DNA from: Hydractinia symbiolongicarpus
Taxonomy: Eukaryota > Cnidaria > Hydrozoa > Anthoathecata > Hydractiniidae
Direction of reading: 5' to 3'
Length of the DNA: 64,000 nucleotides
Assembly: GCF_029227915.1 (NCBI RefSeq)
Contig: NC_079883.1
Location: 6,262,001 to 6,326,000 of the forward strand
Positions within the stretch are counted from its first letter, which is position 1. Each line of letters opens with the position of its first letter. Positions 34,427 through 46,575 of this stretch are shown piece after piece. The notes beneath the pieces are model-generated. The model worked only from the letters and a program-made list of their open reading frames with translations, had not been told where the DNA came from and did no database searches. The translations under genes and the position numbers were made by a program.

Positions 34427-35995
34427 TTTTCTAGAATAAATAAATAAAAATAATATATAACATTCATTAGTTATTAGAAAAAGGAGTGACAAAGTTCTAC
34501 AATATGTCAAGTCTTATTGTGACCTTTCACCAACACAATAGGCATCTGTACTGCAAGCTAGTCCCATCAGGTAACAGCCATCTGAATTGGAGTTATATCT
34601 AGTTTTACCAACTTGATTTCCCTGGTTGATACAAAACTTATGTAACTAGAACTATGTAACTGCATATTGATCCTCACTGGAGAAACTTGTGGGAGGTTGG
34701 GTATTGTTATTGTACATTTGTTTAAACATTACAAATACAATTTCAATTATCGTTACAATAAAATATAAATGCAGCTAGGAAATATAAGATATAAAACAAG
34801 TAATAAGAATAACTTTTAATTCCTCTTCAGTGCACCTTAGCATTTTTTGTAATATTGCTTAAATTTGTAAAATTGAACTTTGGCAAAAAAAACTGAACAT
34901 CCACAAGATTATAAATTCCTTAGAACTTTTTTTGAATAGGGTACTAATGGAATTAAAATTGTTTTGACTATTATCATTATTTTTTATAGTCAAAATTTCA
35001 CACATGAATTTTATTAACACGAGAACACAACTAAATGAAGTTAAGGAAGAGCAAGTCTTGAATGATTGAGGCATTATGCGAAACCAGCTATCGACATGCA
35101 CCATTGTTAATTAAATCTGTTTTTTAATAGTTATTATTCAGTATACAGTATTGTGAACTGTAATGTTAGGTTTTGTTGCTAGAATTTTAAGGAACATATT
35201 TTGGTAGACCATAAATTTAATGTCTTTAACCATAAGATCAATTTGTATACGGTAGGGATTTGTGGTAATCCTAGTTTTTATGGTGATAGATTAGTTGCAG
35301 ATTGATAATGTTATTAAAGCATTGAGTGACCTTGCCCATGTTCCTGCTAGAAGCTTTCATAAGAAATAGTAATTGTCTGATGGTGCTATGCAATACAAAA
35401 TAGGTATGGAATATGCATGATTTCATGTCAGTGAGAAAAAACAAGAGCAATTTATATCATCTTAGACTAGCACTTTTACACAAACCCTTTTACCTTTGTT
35501 TTCCAACGTCTCAATAACTTCAACATCAAAAACCTGTCCTACACAGCCAAATCTAAGGATGACTGTTATAGACTCTATAATAATGTCTACCTATTTTAAC
35601 TGACCAGTATTTTTGGTTTTAAGTGGTCCTTACAGACAGGATTGACTGTATTTACCACATGCAAAGTGAAAGTCTGTATCAGGCAAACTGTATCAGGCAA
35701 CCATGAATTATTAAAATTTTTACTTTAAGGTAATTAAATTGTGAAAAGTCTTCATGATCGTTTCACATTTCATAAAAAAATAAACAATTATGATTGCTTG
35801 AACATTGTATTATAATCTTTTCAAATCTTTCATAACACATTTTATGATACAAAGGTGAAACAATTTTTAAAATAAAAGAAAGTGAAAGCAAATGATAAGC
35901 AAATGCAATACAAATAGGAAATGATTGTGAAACTAATTTTTTAAAAAATTCCAGAAATAAATTTTAGCTTTTAATAATAGTTTTTTTATCATACA
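34427..35995. other. Upstream region of LCLAT1
   Basis: The sequence is AT-rich. It starts with the TTCTAG acceptor of a 5' UTR intron or outron and should contain the LCLAT1 promoter. I see no gene in it. Confidence 0.45.
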
Positions 35996-36166
35996 GGGTT
36001 TTTCACCAACAAACGTTCAACAAGGTTTATATTTTAAGAAATAAGGAGAAAATAAGGAGAATAGCTAAAATTTCAATTTTTTAAGTATATTTAAGTACTT
36101 TTAAAGAGATTTTCTTTTTCTAAGGTTATTTAAGGAATTTAAGGAGGAGTGGTCACCCTGTAAGTT
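35996..36166. mobile_element. Short MITE with CAGGGT/ACCCTG ends and TA flanks
   Basis: The left end CAGGGTTTTTCACC is preceded by TA. The right end AGGAGTGGTCACCCTG is followed by TA. The inside is AT-rich. The TA duplication fits a Tc1/mariner-type target site. It shares its right end with the fragment at 31244. Confidence 0.5.
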
Positions 36167-36969
36167 CTTACATGTTGCAAATTCAGAAATAATGAAAAAT
36201 GATTTTTCCGGATCATTATTTCTTAATCAGGAAATTTTTTCCCAATTTAAAAATTTAGGATTTTTTAGTTGGAATTTTATTTTTATTTTTGGAATGATAT
36301 ATAATATAATAATATACATAATAGATTATATAGGTTTTCTGGAAATAATTATTTTTCATAAAAAAACAGTTCTTTCCTGCTAACCAAAAAATAAAGAGCT
36401 AAACCTATATATTTGGCGATTCAGTTCAGCTTTGTTGCCGTAGTGATGATTGACATTTTGCTTAATTGACGAATCACATTTATGCTACATCCGTCATTTT
36501 TAAAATTTTGCAGGCTGAAAACAAACCTAGTTTGTAGGGGAAGAATGCTAAAAATTGTGGAAATGGAAGAATAATTAGCTAACGAAAGGTAACCACAATA
36601 AAAATCTGTCTGGAAATGATGCTTAGCTATCTAGATTTTGCTCCAAAAGATTGTCTTTGCTCAAACTTCCTAACATTGTTCTTAAAACTCCAAAATGTGT
36701 CTAGCTCTGCACCCTCTTCAACTAAAATATGGAAACTTTTCACCTCCAAAAAAATTGTTATGACGTCAAACTGAATCGCAGAATAGAAACTCTTGTGTTG
36801 TTGCTTGTCTGAATTTAAAAACCCTCAGTAAATATAAATTTAGCATCCATGATTTAGAAATGTTGAAAATCACACTAGCAGAAACCAAAAAAATAAGACT
36901 GATTTTTCAATCTGGAAATAATTTCCCTATTTGTAATGAGAATTTTTTCTGATTTATGATTAGGCCATC

Positions 36970-37425
36970 CTCAAAAATATAATTGGTTAGCGTCACCTGA
37001 CTGACTCACTTTGAAAGGCGAAAGTCGAGTCGGGGAGTCGGTAAATTTGTAAAAAATAACCCAAAAAATCCACGAACAATCTTCGACACGCAACAAAATC
37101 CACCATTTACCTTTCAATGGTCCTCCGAATTACGGTTGTTACATCCGAATGTTATTTCGATAGGGGACTGCGCTGCGCTACTCAGTGCTATATTTTCCTG
37201 CTTCGCATTTATACGGCAATACAAGCGAAAACCATAGGAACGACGTTGACTGACAAAAATGAAACTTGAAACTAAGGCTAAAAATACAGCTGGGGTACAT
37301 TTAAAACGAAATTTAAAATATGGCTGCGAAATATAGCTAGTATTTTTGGAAAATTTTTTATCCGACCGACCGACCGACTCACTTTTGTATTTAGAAATGA
37401 CGCTAACCAAAATGATTTTCAACAG
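36970..37425. mobile_element. MITE with TTGGTTAGCGTCA inverted ends
   Basis: ATTGGTTAGCGTCA at about 36982 pairs with TGACGCTAACCAAAAT at about 37398. Subterminal GACTGACTCACTT and CGACCGACTCACTT lie inside the ends. The internal minus-strand frame of 118 codons shows no domain. Confidence 0.6.
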
Positions 37426-37499
37426 TGGCCTTATGCGCCTAAAATTCCTTTCGGCAAAAAACTGCCACAATCGCCAAACAAGAGGAGTCTTTAAAAAAC

Positions 37500-37690
37500 A
37501 GGTTCACACTTCCCTTGGTCAACACAGAATTTGGCAAAAAAGCCTTCCTGTTTAGAGCTGCAAAAGTGTGGAATAATCTTCCAGAGACAAGTGACCTGTA
37601 ATGGAAGTCTGCTTTTGTTAAAACTTCTATCTCTAATGTATTTACAAAAAGACTTTATGAGAGGGCTGATTATTGCGGAGAGTAGCGGAG
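37500..37690 (+). pseudogene. C-terminal fragment of a CR1/L2-like LINE polyprotein
   Basis: One plus-strand frame reads LPLVNTEFGKKAFLFRAAKV, then WNNLPETSDL, a stop, and SISNVFTKRLYER. This is the usual end of LINE polyproteins (KSFxFRAAxLWNxLP, then FKxxL). Only about 60 codons survive, with an internal stop. Confidence 0.65.
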
Positions 37691-38624
37691 TGCGCGCTAG
37701 CGCACGGAGCGTAGCGAAGCCCATTTCCTCATTAAATAAGCCAAATATAAGTGAAAAGTAAGCATGGTGGAGAGTATATAGGATTTCTATACGATTTCGT
37801 CCCTATACATCAAATTTATAAAAAATTCTGCCATTTTATCAGTGTTGCCCAGTATTTTTATCTGGTCATTTGTTGGTAAATTTTCGTAAATATCGATTGA
37901 GCGAGACAACGTGTTTTTAGCACGGCGATGGAGTTTTTGTTGTGTTTTAAAGATGGTGCTAAACGTAGTCAGCCAGCTAGAAGCGAAATGATGAGATTTT
38001 TCAAGAAAGAAGTGGAGGCTATGATCACTAAAGCTATCTAGCACAACAGTAGCAGCTAAGCTAGCATAAAACTACCAATTTAACTAGCATAAAAATGCTA
38101 GTTTTCTCTTATGCTAGATGATTAGAAGATAGCATCATAGGAGAATTCTCAAAAATCCGTCCTAAGATTTTAAGCTATAGCTAGCTGCTACTGCACACAG
38201 TGAGTGATGTCCATCACATAACTACTTTGTAGTTTTATCCAGCTCCACAAAATGTGTTGGCTCTTGACAAATTTTTTAAATGTATATAAAGAATGACTAA
38301 AAAAACTTAGCAAAATCAACAAAAGAACATCGCTAATTTTTCCACATATAATACTTCCTGTCAATGTTTATATAGACATTGACATGGTCACATGTTACCG
38401 ACACCAAAGGTAATTTTTTTCAAGATTGGATGACAGAGAAGTGTTGGGGAGAGGGCAGGGGGAGGAGAGTCATATGATTGTGGAGCTAGCTAGAAATTAA
38501 GAGGCATCACCAAACACCCAGAGGAGTAAATATTTAGCTACCGCTGGGGCATCACGGTGCTGGATGCAATTTTTGTTTAACATGTAAATTTGTAGTCGTC
38601 GGATTCTAAACAAAATGTAGACCT

Positions 38625-38680
38625 ATAGACTATTTGGCGTTCCAAACAGACTACTCTTTCGCTAATACAGCAACAGGATC
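38625..38680. repeat. Dispersed repeat motif, copy 1
   Basis: The segment GCGTTCCAAACAGACTACTC followed by TTTCGCTAATACAG matches the copies at 39226-39275 and 40356-40407. It is probably the end of an undefined short repeat family. Confidence 0.5.
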
Positions 38681-39225
38681 ATGTGTCTTCAAATTAATTT
38701 TATACTCTATATATATATATCAGGATTAACACCAACATCCATATTTTCTAGTAACAATTTTTTTTAATTTCTAAGGAGTGGTTCTTGTGCAATCATTAAC
38801 ATGTCCTGAAAATCTTCAAACATCTATATAATAACAGAAAAAATAACATAGAAACATAGAAAATCTTCAAATATATATAAACATTGAACAACATTGAGCT
38901 TTTATTTGAATTTATAGTTATGCATTTTATTGAGTATATATATACATCTTTTTTTTTGAATTAAGACTTCTTTTGTTATTTTTTCTATGTTAGGATAAAA
39001 CTTTGTTAGGATGTATATTTACATGAAAAAAGAACCTTGTTTCTACTTTTCAGTTAAGCAAACTTTTCGAAGCAAAATAACACAAATAAAAATGTGCATG
39101 CTCAGATACATTTCGCCTGCAAATTTGCCATCCAATTCGCATTAGAAAAATCCTTCGTAACGTTTTGTAGCATCTTCTGATTTGTTTTGTTCTAAATAAA
39201 ATGTGTCACTGACCCATATAGAATA

Positions 39226-39275
39226 TTGTGTCCAGAATAGACTGTGTTTTTGCTAATAAAGAAGCCCCATGACAT
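39226..39275. repeat. Dispersed repeat motif, copy 2
   Basis: ATTGTGTCCAGAATAGACTG followed by TGTTTTTGCTAATAAAGAAG aligns with copies 1 and 3. Confidence 0.5.
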
Positions 39276-39649
39276 ATAAAAATTTGTGAGTAAAAATTCT
39301 CCATATATAAAGCCTCAGAAAACAGTATAGTCACTGTAGTTCGATCTAACCCTCATCCTCCTCTCTCTAGAGATGAAGTAGAAGAAGAGGAAGAAATGAC
39401 TGACGTCGGTCGTCCACGACAGGCGTGAAGCTACAACTTCAAAAGTTAACATAAGTAACATACAGTACAAAGTTTTGACTCATTTTGGTTATATATTTTT
39501 ATATTTTGATTTGTTTTTTGCTGTTGTGGTTAATATTGCAGTTCTGAGACACTTGTATAAAGAAAACTAAATTTTGATGTTCTTATATATCAGACTTTCT
39601 GTACATGTGTGGCTATAATGTGCAACTATAAAAGTATATATGCATTCAT

Positions 39650-39718
39650 GCCCTGTTGGTCTAATGGCTATGACACTCTTATAAATGAGAGATCCAAGTT
39701 CGAATCCTGGACAGGGCT
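39650..39718 (+). tRNA. tRNA-like sequence (probable pseudogene or SINE head)
   Basis: The acceptor stem is a perfect 7 bp (GCCCTGT/ACAGGGC). The D arm is GTC-TAATGGCTAT-GAC. The T arm is CCAAG-TTCGAAT-CCTGG with one mismatch. The anticodon arm is CTCTT/GAGAG around a 6-nt loop, and the variable region is only 2 nt. At 68 nt it is too short for a normal tRNA, so no anticodon is assigned. It is bracketed by an inverted repeat (ATAATGTGCAAC and GTTGCACATATA). Confidence 0.45.
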
Positions 39719-39831
39719 AGGAAAAACATTAATTATGTTGCACATATAGCTATATATTGCAGTATTAAGGATATTATATTCCGTATACTATGATGTATAT
39801 ATATATATTCTGATTTTTACCCTGACTTTTT

Positions 39832-40047
39832 ACCTTTGCCGCAGGGATCTGTGTTGGGCCCCTGCTTTTTCTTTTGTATATTGATGACTTAAAATCTGTC
39901 ATCAATTCAAACCACCACCACCTATATGCATATAATACAATAATTATTTCATCCCATAAAAACTTGGATACCCTTGTCTCGCAGGTCGAGTTAGAACCTT
40001 CGCAAGTCGACCTCTGGCTGAATAATAACAAAATTAGAGCCAGTTGA
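39832..40047 (+). pseudogene. Reverse transcriptase fragment of a CR1/L2-like LINE
   Basis: The plus strand reads LPQGSVLGP, a one-base frameshift, then LLFLLYIDDLKSVINSNHHH, LYAYNTIIISSHKNL, DTLVSQVELEPSQVDLWLNN. This is RT block B-C. The catalytic YADD reads YAYN. It is a non-functional relic. Confidence 0.8.
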
Positions 40048-40355
40048 AAAAAGTTGAGAACAAAACTATCAACTATATATGTATTCCTTTTATATTTCTT
40101 AGTTCATTGTGTTTTTCTCTGTTTTTTCTTTGTCTTAGAAATCTAACAGGACCCATGGAAAAAACTTGGTATATAATATACAAGCTTTTGAATGGCTATC
40201 CTGTAAAAAATATTCCTTTCAAATAAATAAATATCATACCAACACTTCTTTAACCTATTGGTAAGAAAACAGACGCGGGATACTGTTTATTTACATTTTA
40301 GTAGTTTTTGATTCATTAGATTATAAACAATACGTAATGTCATTGGCACGTGAAA

Positions 40356-40407
40356 TATTGCGTCCGGAATAAACAGTGCATTTGCTAATACAAAAAGCGC
40401 TGGGAAC
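40356..40407. repeat. Dispersed repeat motif, copy 3
   Basis: ATTGCGTCCGGAATAAACAG followed by TGCATTTGCTAATACAAAAAG aligns with copies 1 and 2. Confidence 0.5.
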
Positions 40408-40617
40408 TAAGTTTTTTAAAAACAAACATTTTTTGCTTTGATTGGACAAAATAGATCACGTGAACTTTTATAAAAAACGAAAAATTTTAACTGTGATTGG
40501 ACAATATGGATTACGTGGTTTACGCCGTCGAAATATGCTTTTTGGCGCTACTTATTCTCAAACCCTCTGGAAATTTACTGGAGCGTGTTGCGTTTGTTTG
40601 CCATTGCCTACCCTTTT

Positions 40618-40886
40618 TATGTCTTTTCTGTTGCCTGCTTACTATGCCCTTGTCTGTGCCTCCCATGCCTTGCCTACCCCTGCCTTGCTGATTCCTCTTC
40701 CTGTTTTCTTGCCTGCCTTTGTCGCTCCCTTTCCTTGCCGTTCTTAATAAATCCCTTCCTTTCCTATGCCTTTTCTGGTGCCTGCCTGCTATGCCCTTGC
40801 CTGTGCCTCCCATGCCTTGCCAACCCCTGTCTTGCCTACCCCTGCCTTGCTGATTCCTCTTCCTGTTTCCTTGCCTGCCTTTGCCA
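40618..40886. repeat. Pyrimidine-rich tandem duplication (unit about 148 bp)
   Basis: Two adjacent units start with TATGTCTTTTCTGTTGCCTG and TATGCCTTTTCTGGTGCCTG. Both contain GTGCCTCCCATGCCTTGCC and CTGATTCCTCTTCCTGTTT. The Leu/Cys/Pro-rich open frames here are products of the strand bias, not a gene. Confidence 0.85.
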
Positions 40887-42429
40887 TGCAACACTAAATA
40901 TATTGCCGTGCCCTTTCCTTAATGCCTTTGCCTTGGCAACCTCTCCGCAACACTTTCTATACTGGTACTTAAAAGAAATTCTGCTAGCTAGAGTTTAAAT
41001 AATTTTCAGGAAAGGAAGGCCTTAGCGGCTCTAGTAGCTGGGTAGCTAGCTAGCATTTTACAAACACAACATCCACAACTGGCAACCACATCTGTTCCTA
41101 AAATGGGTAGCAACCGTTTCCGTAAAGGTAAGCACAATCTATGTAATTTAAGGTAGCCTGGGACAAACAATAAATTCGAGTTTACCTTACCTTTGGTCAT
41201 AAAATAAATATGGCTGGAGCAGAAGGCAGAGCAGATGCTAACATTTGCGAATCTGCTTAATGGAGCTTGCTTTACCAACCATTAATTTGCAGACACACTA
41301 CCAATGAGATACGGACAAGCGAGTCAAATCGGCTAAAACGCGAGGTAAACACGGATCACATTGAGGATGGTAGCGCGGAGCGTTTTTGAAAAGACCCTTC
41401 TGTTTTTAATAAGTCAACAATAATTCGAGGTTGGGTTTGGTGTCTAGGACAAGACCTAGACGGCTCAGGTTTTATACTGTTGGGCATTGTCGACCCCAGA
41501 TAAACCTACTTCTGAGATTTTAATCTCAAAGAGCTCCAGGGACGAAAAAGACTGTTTGGTAGGACACAATTCATCCTCCTTCTAAAGATAGATAGATAGA
41601 TAGCTAGATAGATGTGCATATTTTACATGGCTAGCCTCACTAATATCGAGGGATATACCCTGTCTATTATTTCCAGGAGGGGCCATGGCTTAGATGGAGA
41701 GTCCTAGAGTATTTAATGCTCATTTTCAGCTACGCAGACCCAATACACCTTTACGATAATTCAATTGTACATGCTCTCCATCGTTTTACAATATTGGAAA
41801 AAAGGAGGTAAAAATCGTGTTTTTATGAGACGTTGTTAGAGACGAAAGCGTGTTTTCTCCAGTTTTTTAACTTCTGTTGTATCAATTTCTTTGAAATTTT
41901 CAGGAAATGTTAATAATAATAAGATACAACTTATGTGTACTTTTTATTAAAAACAAAACGCGGCAAGAAAAGTTATCACAAAAAAACGTGTTTTCTCCTT
42001 AATAAACTCTTATAAAAGTGTGATGTTTACCTCCTCTGATCGCAAAATAAGTTGCGATGGAGTTTCACTGGGTCTTAACCAATTTTTCTGAAGTCAGAAT
42101 TCTGACCACCCTTTTTGATTGATTAATTCTATTGTTCTTTACTCACATGGTCAATACCAAGAAATCTGTTGTTTTAGGAAGCTAGGGAATGGCTTTAATT
42201 AGTTAAAATTAATGTATAATTTGGGGAGGTAACATGTGTCCAAGCCAACTTTGTGCTTATTGTTTGATTTTTATTAGGGTTTGCTGTGAGGGAAATTTAA
42301 ATTTTAGTGTGACATTTTTTACATCTAAACTTTTGTTTGAGAGAAACTGAATTACATATCCCTGAAGAAAGCTAAGTTAACTAGGCTAAAACATTAGCCA
42401 CCCCCTTCCCCCAGCATTCATTTTTTGCG
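40887..42429. other. Intergenic stretch without recognisable gene
   Basis: I see a short GATA microsatellite and no supported coding region. Short minus-strand frames near 41006-41278 have no domain. Confidence 0.5.
41585..41613. repeat. (GATA)n microsatellite
   Basis: A run of AGAT units with one variant AGCT. Confidence 0.9.
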
Positions 42430-43935
42430 TTAAAATTTAGGTCAGTCATCATCATCATTCTCGGCTTAATGTCCTTTTTCCATGCCAGCATGGGTTCATC
42501 ATCATCATCATCATTCTCGGCTTAACGTCCGTTTTCCATGCTAGCATGGGCTGGAGGGTCATTAATATACCCCATATTAATGACCCTCTTCCAATCTGAT
42601 CTAGACTGTGTTAGATCTAAACTCAACTTCCTCTGTATCAAGTCTGTCCTTATAACCTCCTGCCAAGTCTTTCTCGGTCTGCCTCTGGGCTTCGCCCCAG
42701 GAACTATCAAGTCTCTACACTTTCTTACCCAATTATCCCTCTCCATTCTTTCCAAATGCCCCAGCCAATTCAATCTTCTTATCTGGATAACATCTTTAAT
42801 TCTACGGATACGTAGCCTGCTTCTTAGCTCATCTGAACTCTTTCAGTCTCTCAGATTGGCGTTACACATCCACCTAACCATTCTCATATCATTCCTTTCT
42901 AAACGGTCAAGATCTTCCTGCTTCACTGCCCATGTCCCACTACCGTACAACATAACACTTCTTACACAGGCCTCATACAACCTACCTTTTAACTCAATTG
43001 ACAAGACTCTGCTAGTCAACAAAGGAAGTAACTCTCTGAACTTTTTCCAAGCAGAACCTATCGTGCAAGTAACACTTCTTCCAACACCCCCTTCACTGCC
43101 CAACATATCACAAGTAACAGAAGTTCTCAACTATCTCTAACGAGCCACTGTTGTACATCATTGAAGCTGGAAATACTTCATTCTCTATAATCTCACCCTT
43201 GCAACGCTTGCATACAAACTGAATGTCAGCTCTTAACCTTCCACCAATACTAATGCACTTCTTATGTACCCAATGCTTGCAAGTCTGACAAAAAATTGAG
43301 TTACTACCAACCCCTTTCCTGCAAACTCCACAAGGCCACTTTCCAACTACAAGGTCACACTTGGCTGCAATGCTACTAATCCTTTCTTTCACTTCTCAAA
43401 TGTTTCAACTAATTCTTCCATCGACTCTGCTATGAGAACCAAATCATCTGAATACAATAACTACCATGGACAACCTTTTCTGAACTCCATCGACAGCGCT
43501 TCTAAGAATAGAACAAACAACAAAGGACTAAGTACAGAACCCTCATGTACACCAACATTTACACTAAATTCGTCACTAAGTGAATCGTTAATCTTGACAC
43601 GTCTTCTAGCATTGCTGTACATAGACTGTACCATCGTAACTAGCCACTCATCCACACCTAATTTTCTCAAAGCCCACCAAATAACTTTACGTGGCACCCT
43701 ATCAACAGCTTTCTCTAAATCTACAAAGGCAAAATAGAGATTCTTTCTCTTTCCTAAATAGTTTTCCTGGAGCTGTATGAGTAAAAATATTGCATCTGTA
43801 GTGCCACGCCCTGGAACAAAACTAAATTGCATCTTATCTATATCAATTCTTTCTCTAAGTAACTTATCAATCACTCTTTCAATAAATTTCATTACTTGAT
43901 CAACCAACTTCAAACCTCTATACCTTAGTATTTAA
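42430..43935 (-). mobile_element. LINE copy B, 5'-truncated, with 3' repeats
   Basis: In minus-strand order: RT palm (FSFVPGRGTTDAIF, FVDLEKAVDRVPR, GSVLSPLLF), then LLYSDDLVLIAES preceded by a TAG stop. Next comes a treble-clef cysteine module (CGVCRKGVGSNSIFCQTCKH, WVHKKC, CKRC), then TAWKKFRELLPLLTS-type and RMVRWMC segments, and GHLERMERDNWVRKC with RGRPRKTW. This order is typical of one LINE family. Frame breaks at about 43130 and 42830 and the stop make it inactive. The 3' end carries two copies of a unit around (ATC)n TTCTCGGCTTAA. The 5' end stops near 43935. Confidence 0.9.
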
Positions 43936-44399
43936 GGAAATTAATTTCCATGAGAAGTAATTTTTTCAAGAAATTTTTGCTAATATATATTTTTCCTAAT
44001 TAACTTAAGCTTTCTTAGATGATATCAAAAATTCAAACTATTCCTATTTTCCAGTGGTAAGAAAAATCATGCTGAGCCTCCTTTGGCTATCTGTATGTGT
44101 GATTTTACCTGGACTGCGGTTTCTTGTCAAATTTTATTTTGATATAATGTAGGGAAATTTTTATTCTCGAAATTCTAAAAGTTGTTTTGCAGAATATATT
44201 AAATATTCTTTGTAAAAGAAAATCTGGAGTAATTGCTATTGTTGTGAAGCTACAACAAAAATAACAATATGCCATATATAGAAATATATTTCTCTTGTTG
44301 TATGTTAACTACGCTTGAGTTTGGGGGAAGGGGGGGGTGTCAGGTTCGGTATTGGGGAACCCTAAACCAGATGCGTGTGTTTCCAACTTTACCCTTCAG
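43936..44399. other. Intergenic, AT-rich
   Basis: I see no gene. A G-rich patch (GGGGGAAGGGGGGG) lies near 44322. Confidence 0.5.
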
Positions 44400-44735
44400 A
44401 CATATCTCATGGAAACGTGCGTTTTTCATGGAAGGGCTAGCTGACCTGAGGTGTCTCTTGTGGATACACCTGCGTCTCTCGTGGAAACGCTAACTTACCT
44501 GTGGTGTCTTGTGGAAACATCCACGTCTCTCATGGTAATGCAACCCTCTCAGCAATTCTCATGGAAACGCCTACGTGTTGGTGACTGTTGTGGAATCACC
44601 TACATCTTGGCAAATCTTGTGGAAATGCCTACATCTCAGCACCTCTCGTATAATTGCCTACATTTCATCGAATCTCTTGAAAATATCTACACCTCAGTGA
44701 CTCCTGTGAAATTGCCTACTACCTGCTATTGCACA
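44400..44735. repeat. Diverged minisatellite (unit about 35 bp)
   Basis: Roughly nine diverged units share CTCTCGTGGAAACGCCTACA-like words (CTCATGGAAACG, CTTGTGGAAATGCC, CTCCTGTGAAATTGCC). The 146-codon frame here derives from the repeat. Confidence 0.75.
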
Positions 44736-45712
44736 ACTTCTTTGTTAGGGAAACATTTGGCTGTCAAAGGAAGCCCGACATCCTCACCAACAAGTGTCAT
44801 TAGTGCTTCTACCTCTAGACAAAAAACTTTGCTAACCACGAGCGGCCAAATTGGATCACCAAGAAACCTTGAGGCAAGAGCACTGGTATAAGCAAGCCTG
44901 CACCTTTGATGCCAATCGATCTATCCATCTGGTGTTGTAGATTGTCCAGCGTTGTTGATTGACTAACGTTGTTGATCGTTGTTCCTCCTAGAAGAACCTC
45001 TGAGGAAAATATTTTGTAGGTGTTTGTGTGATCTCAAATGATGGCCCAATTTTTGAATTGATACATAGGTTTTGGTTGGTTGTAGGAGTGATTAGTATGA
45101 TAACAGTTGTAGACATTGAATGAAGTGATTGATATACATAAAAAAAAATATTGAAAAGGGGTGGGGTTAGGCAAACCAAACTGTCAACAATGAATGATAG
45201 GGGGAACTAGTTGACTTTAGCTGCTCCTATTTATTGACTATGACAGCTAAGGTAGGCGAGGCAATCTGAGAGCCTGGATCTGCAAGAGTCCTGGGCAGCA
45301 CCTTTAAGTCTGGGACAATAAGAACACTAGTGTCCATGCTCTGTGACCACCCCTTACACTGGCCTACTATCTTTTATTTGGATATTTATTGGGCTTCTAT
45401 TGACACAAGGGTACTGGATGCTATATATATCAAAAGTCAAGCCTCTCAACAGGTATAAATTCCAGGTTTTCTTTAACGTTTAACTTACAACATCTGGATT
45501 TGCTCTATTGATATTACCATTATGTTGACATAATCATCACATCTGAACTTATTTTTTATTAACTGATAGTTTTATAAAACTTTAACAATTTAAAAAAGAT
45601 ATTGTGTTGCCTATTTTATTTTCGTTTCTCGGTTGACAAACGTTGTTTTTGATCTGCCTAGTGGGCTATCAGTAATTGCTGCCTAAAAGTAAAGCGATTT
45701 TTTTGGGCATGC

Positions 45713-46342
45713 CAGTGGCGTATCCAGAGGGTTTTAGATGCCAGTATTTGGGCGACCAAATTATTGAAAAGTGGTTGAAAAGGTTTTCTTATTTAATCCA
45801 TAAAAGAAAAAACCTTTACTGTAATCATTTAACGACGTATAAGAAATCACATTAACCCTGAATAACTTCTTTTCGGCATGCTTATGCCTTAAAATATTGC
45901 AATTATTTTATATATAAGAGACAAAGGACTACTGTTGTTTGTCTGTAAGGAGAAACTGTGTCTCTCGGTGGTCTAAGCTCTCCCATGTTCTGGCAGTTTT
46001 ATTAGCTTGCATGGGTGTGCACTCCCTCACAGTTGATTGGATTACACAGACTGGTTTAGTATTGCGCTCGCCATTCAGGATATCAGGCTCCCTGTAGCAA
46101 AGTACCAAATGGGGTCGCCAGTTCGATCCCAATCAAACAAAATACGGCAGAGCTTTGGAGTGTTAGCGTGTAGCATTGATACTGACTCTAACTACGTGTC
46201 TGGCATATAAACCTTGTCAGCCAACTGGGCTCTGCCCTGTACCTGCTTAGGAGACTTACAGCGCCCTCCAGACCTCCAGCTGATTTTCAAACTGCGCTTT
46301 GCGCTAGCGGTTTGCCCAAACAAACCTCTGGATACGCCACTA
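45713..46342. mobile_element. Non-autonomous hAT-like element
   Basis: The left end CAGTGGCGTATCCAGAGG is the inverse of the right end CCTCTGGATACGCCACT. CAGTGGCGTA-type termini are typical of hAT elements. The inside includes a tRNA B-box-like GCCAGTTCGATCCC near 46115, but no transposase. No 8-bp duplication is visible, so it is old or rearranged. Confidence 0.6.
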
Positions 46343-46348
46343 CATATT

Positions 46349-46402
46349 TGTTGTTGTTGTTGTTGTTGTTATTATTATTGTTATTGTTATTATAATTATT
46401 AT
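46349..46402. repeat. (TTG)n/(TTA)n microsatellite
   Basis: TTG triplets pass into TTA and TTG mixtures directly next to the hAT-like right end. Confidence 0.9.
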
Positions 46403-46575
46403 TAACAATTTAATAGGGCATTAATTAAAAGGCACCTTTGGTTTTGGAATGTCTGCGCATTCCTCAAATAGGAAATTTGTTTCGATTTATAATTGAAAAG
46501 ACGGTTTATTTTGACTGGTTAAATATAAAGGTATATATATATACATGAAATATATGTAGGTAAGTAACATTTATC

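Noticed and set aside
36192-36383. 63-codon hydrophobic frame
   Set aside because: AT-rich composition alone explains the Phe/Ile content; no other support.
37114-37470. 118-codon minus-strand frame
   Set aside because: It lies almost wholly within the MITE at 36970-37425 and has no recognisable domain.
40442-40998. Cys/Leu/Pro-rich frames on plus strand and Arg/Gly/Lys-rich frame on minus strand
   Set aside because: They follow the pyrimidine strand bias of the tandem duplication.
42538-43140. 200-codon plus-strand open frame
   Set aside because: It is the antisense shadow of the LINE copy B C-terminal region, whose minus-strand frames carry the real protein motifs.
44451-44891. 146-codon frame
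   Set aside because: It runs through a diverged minisatellite and shows no protein-like conservation pattern.
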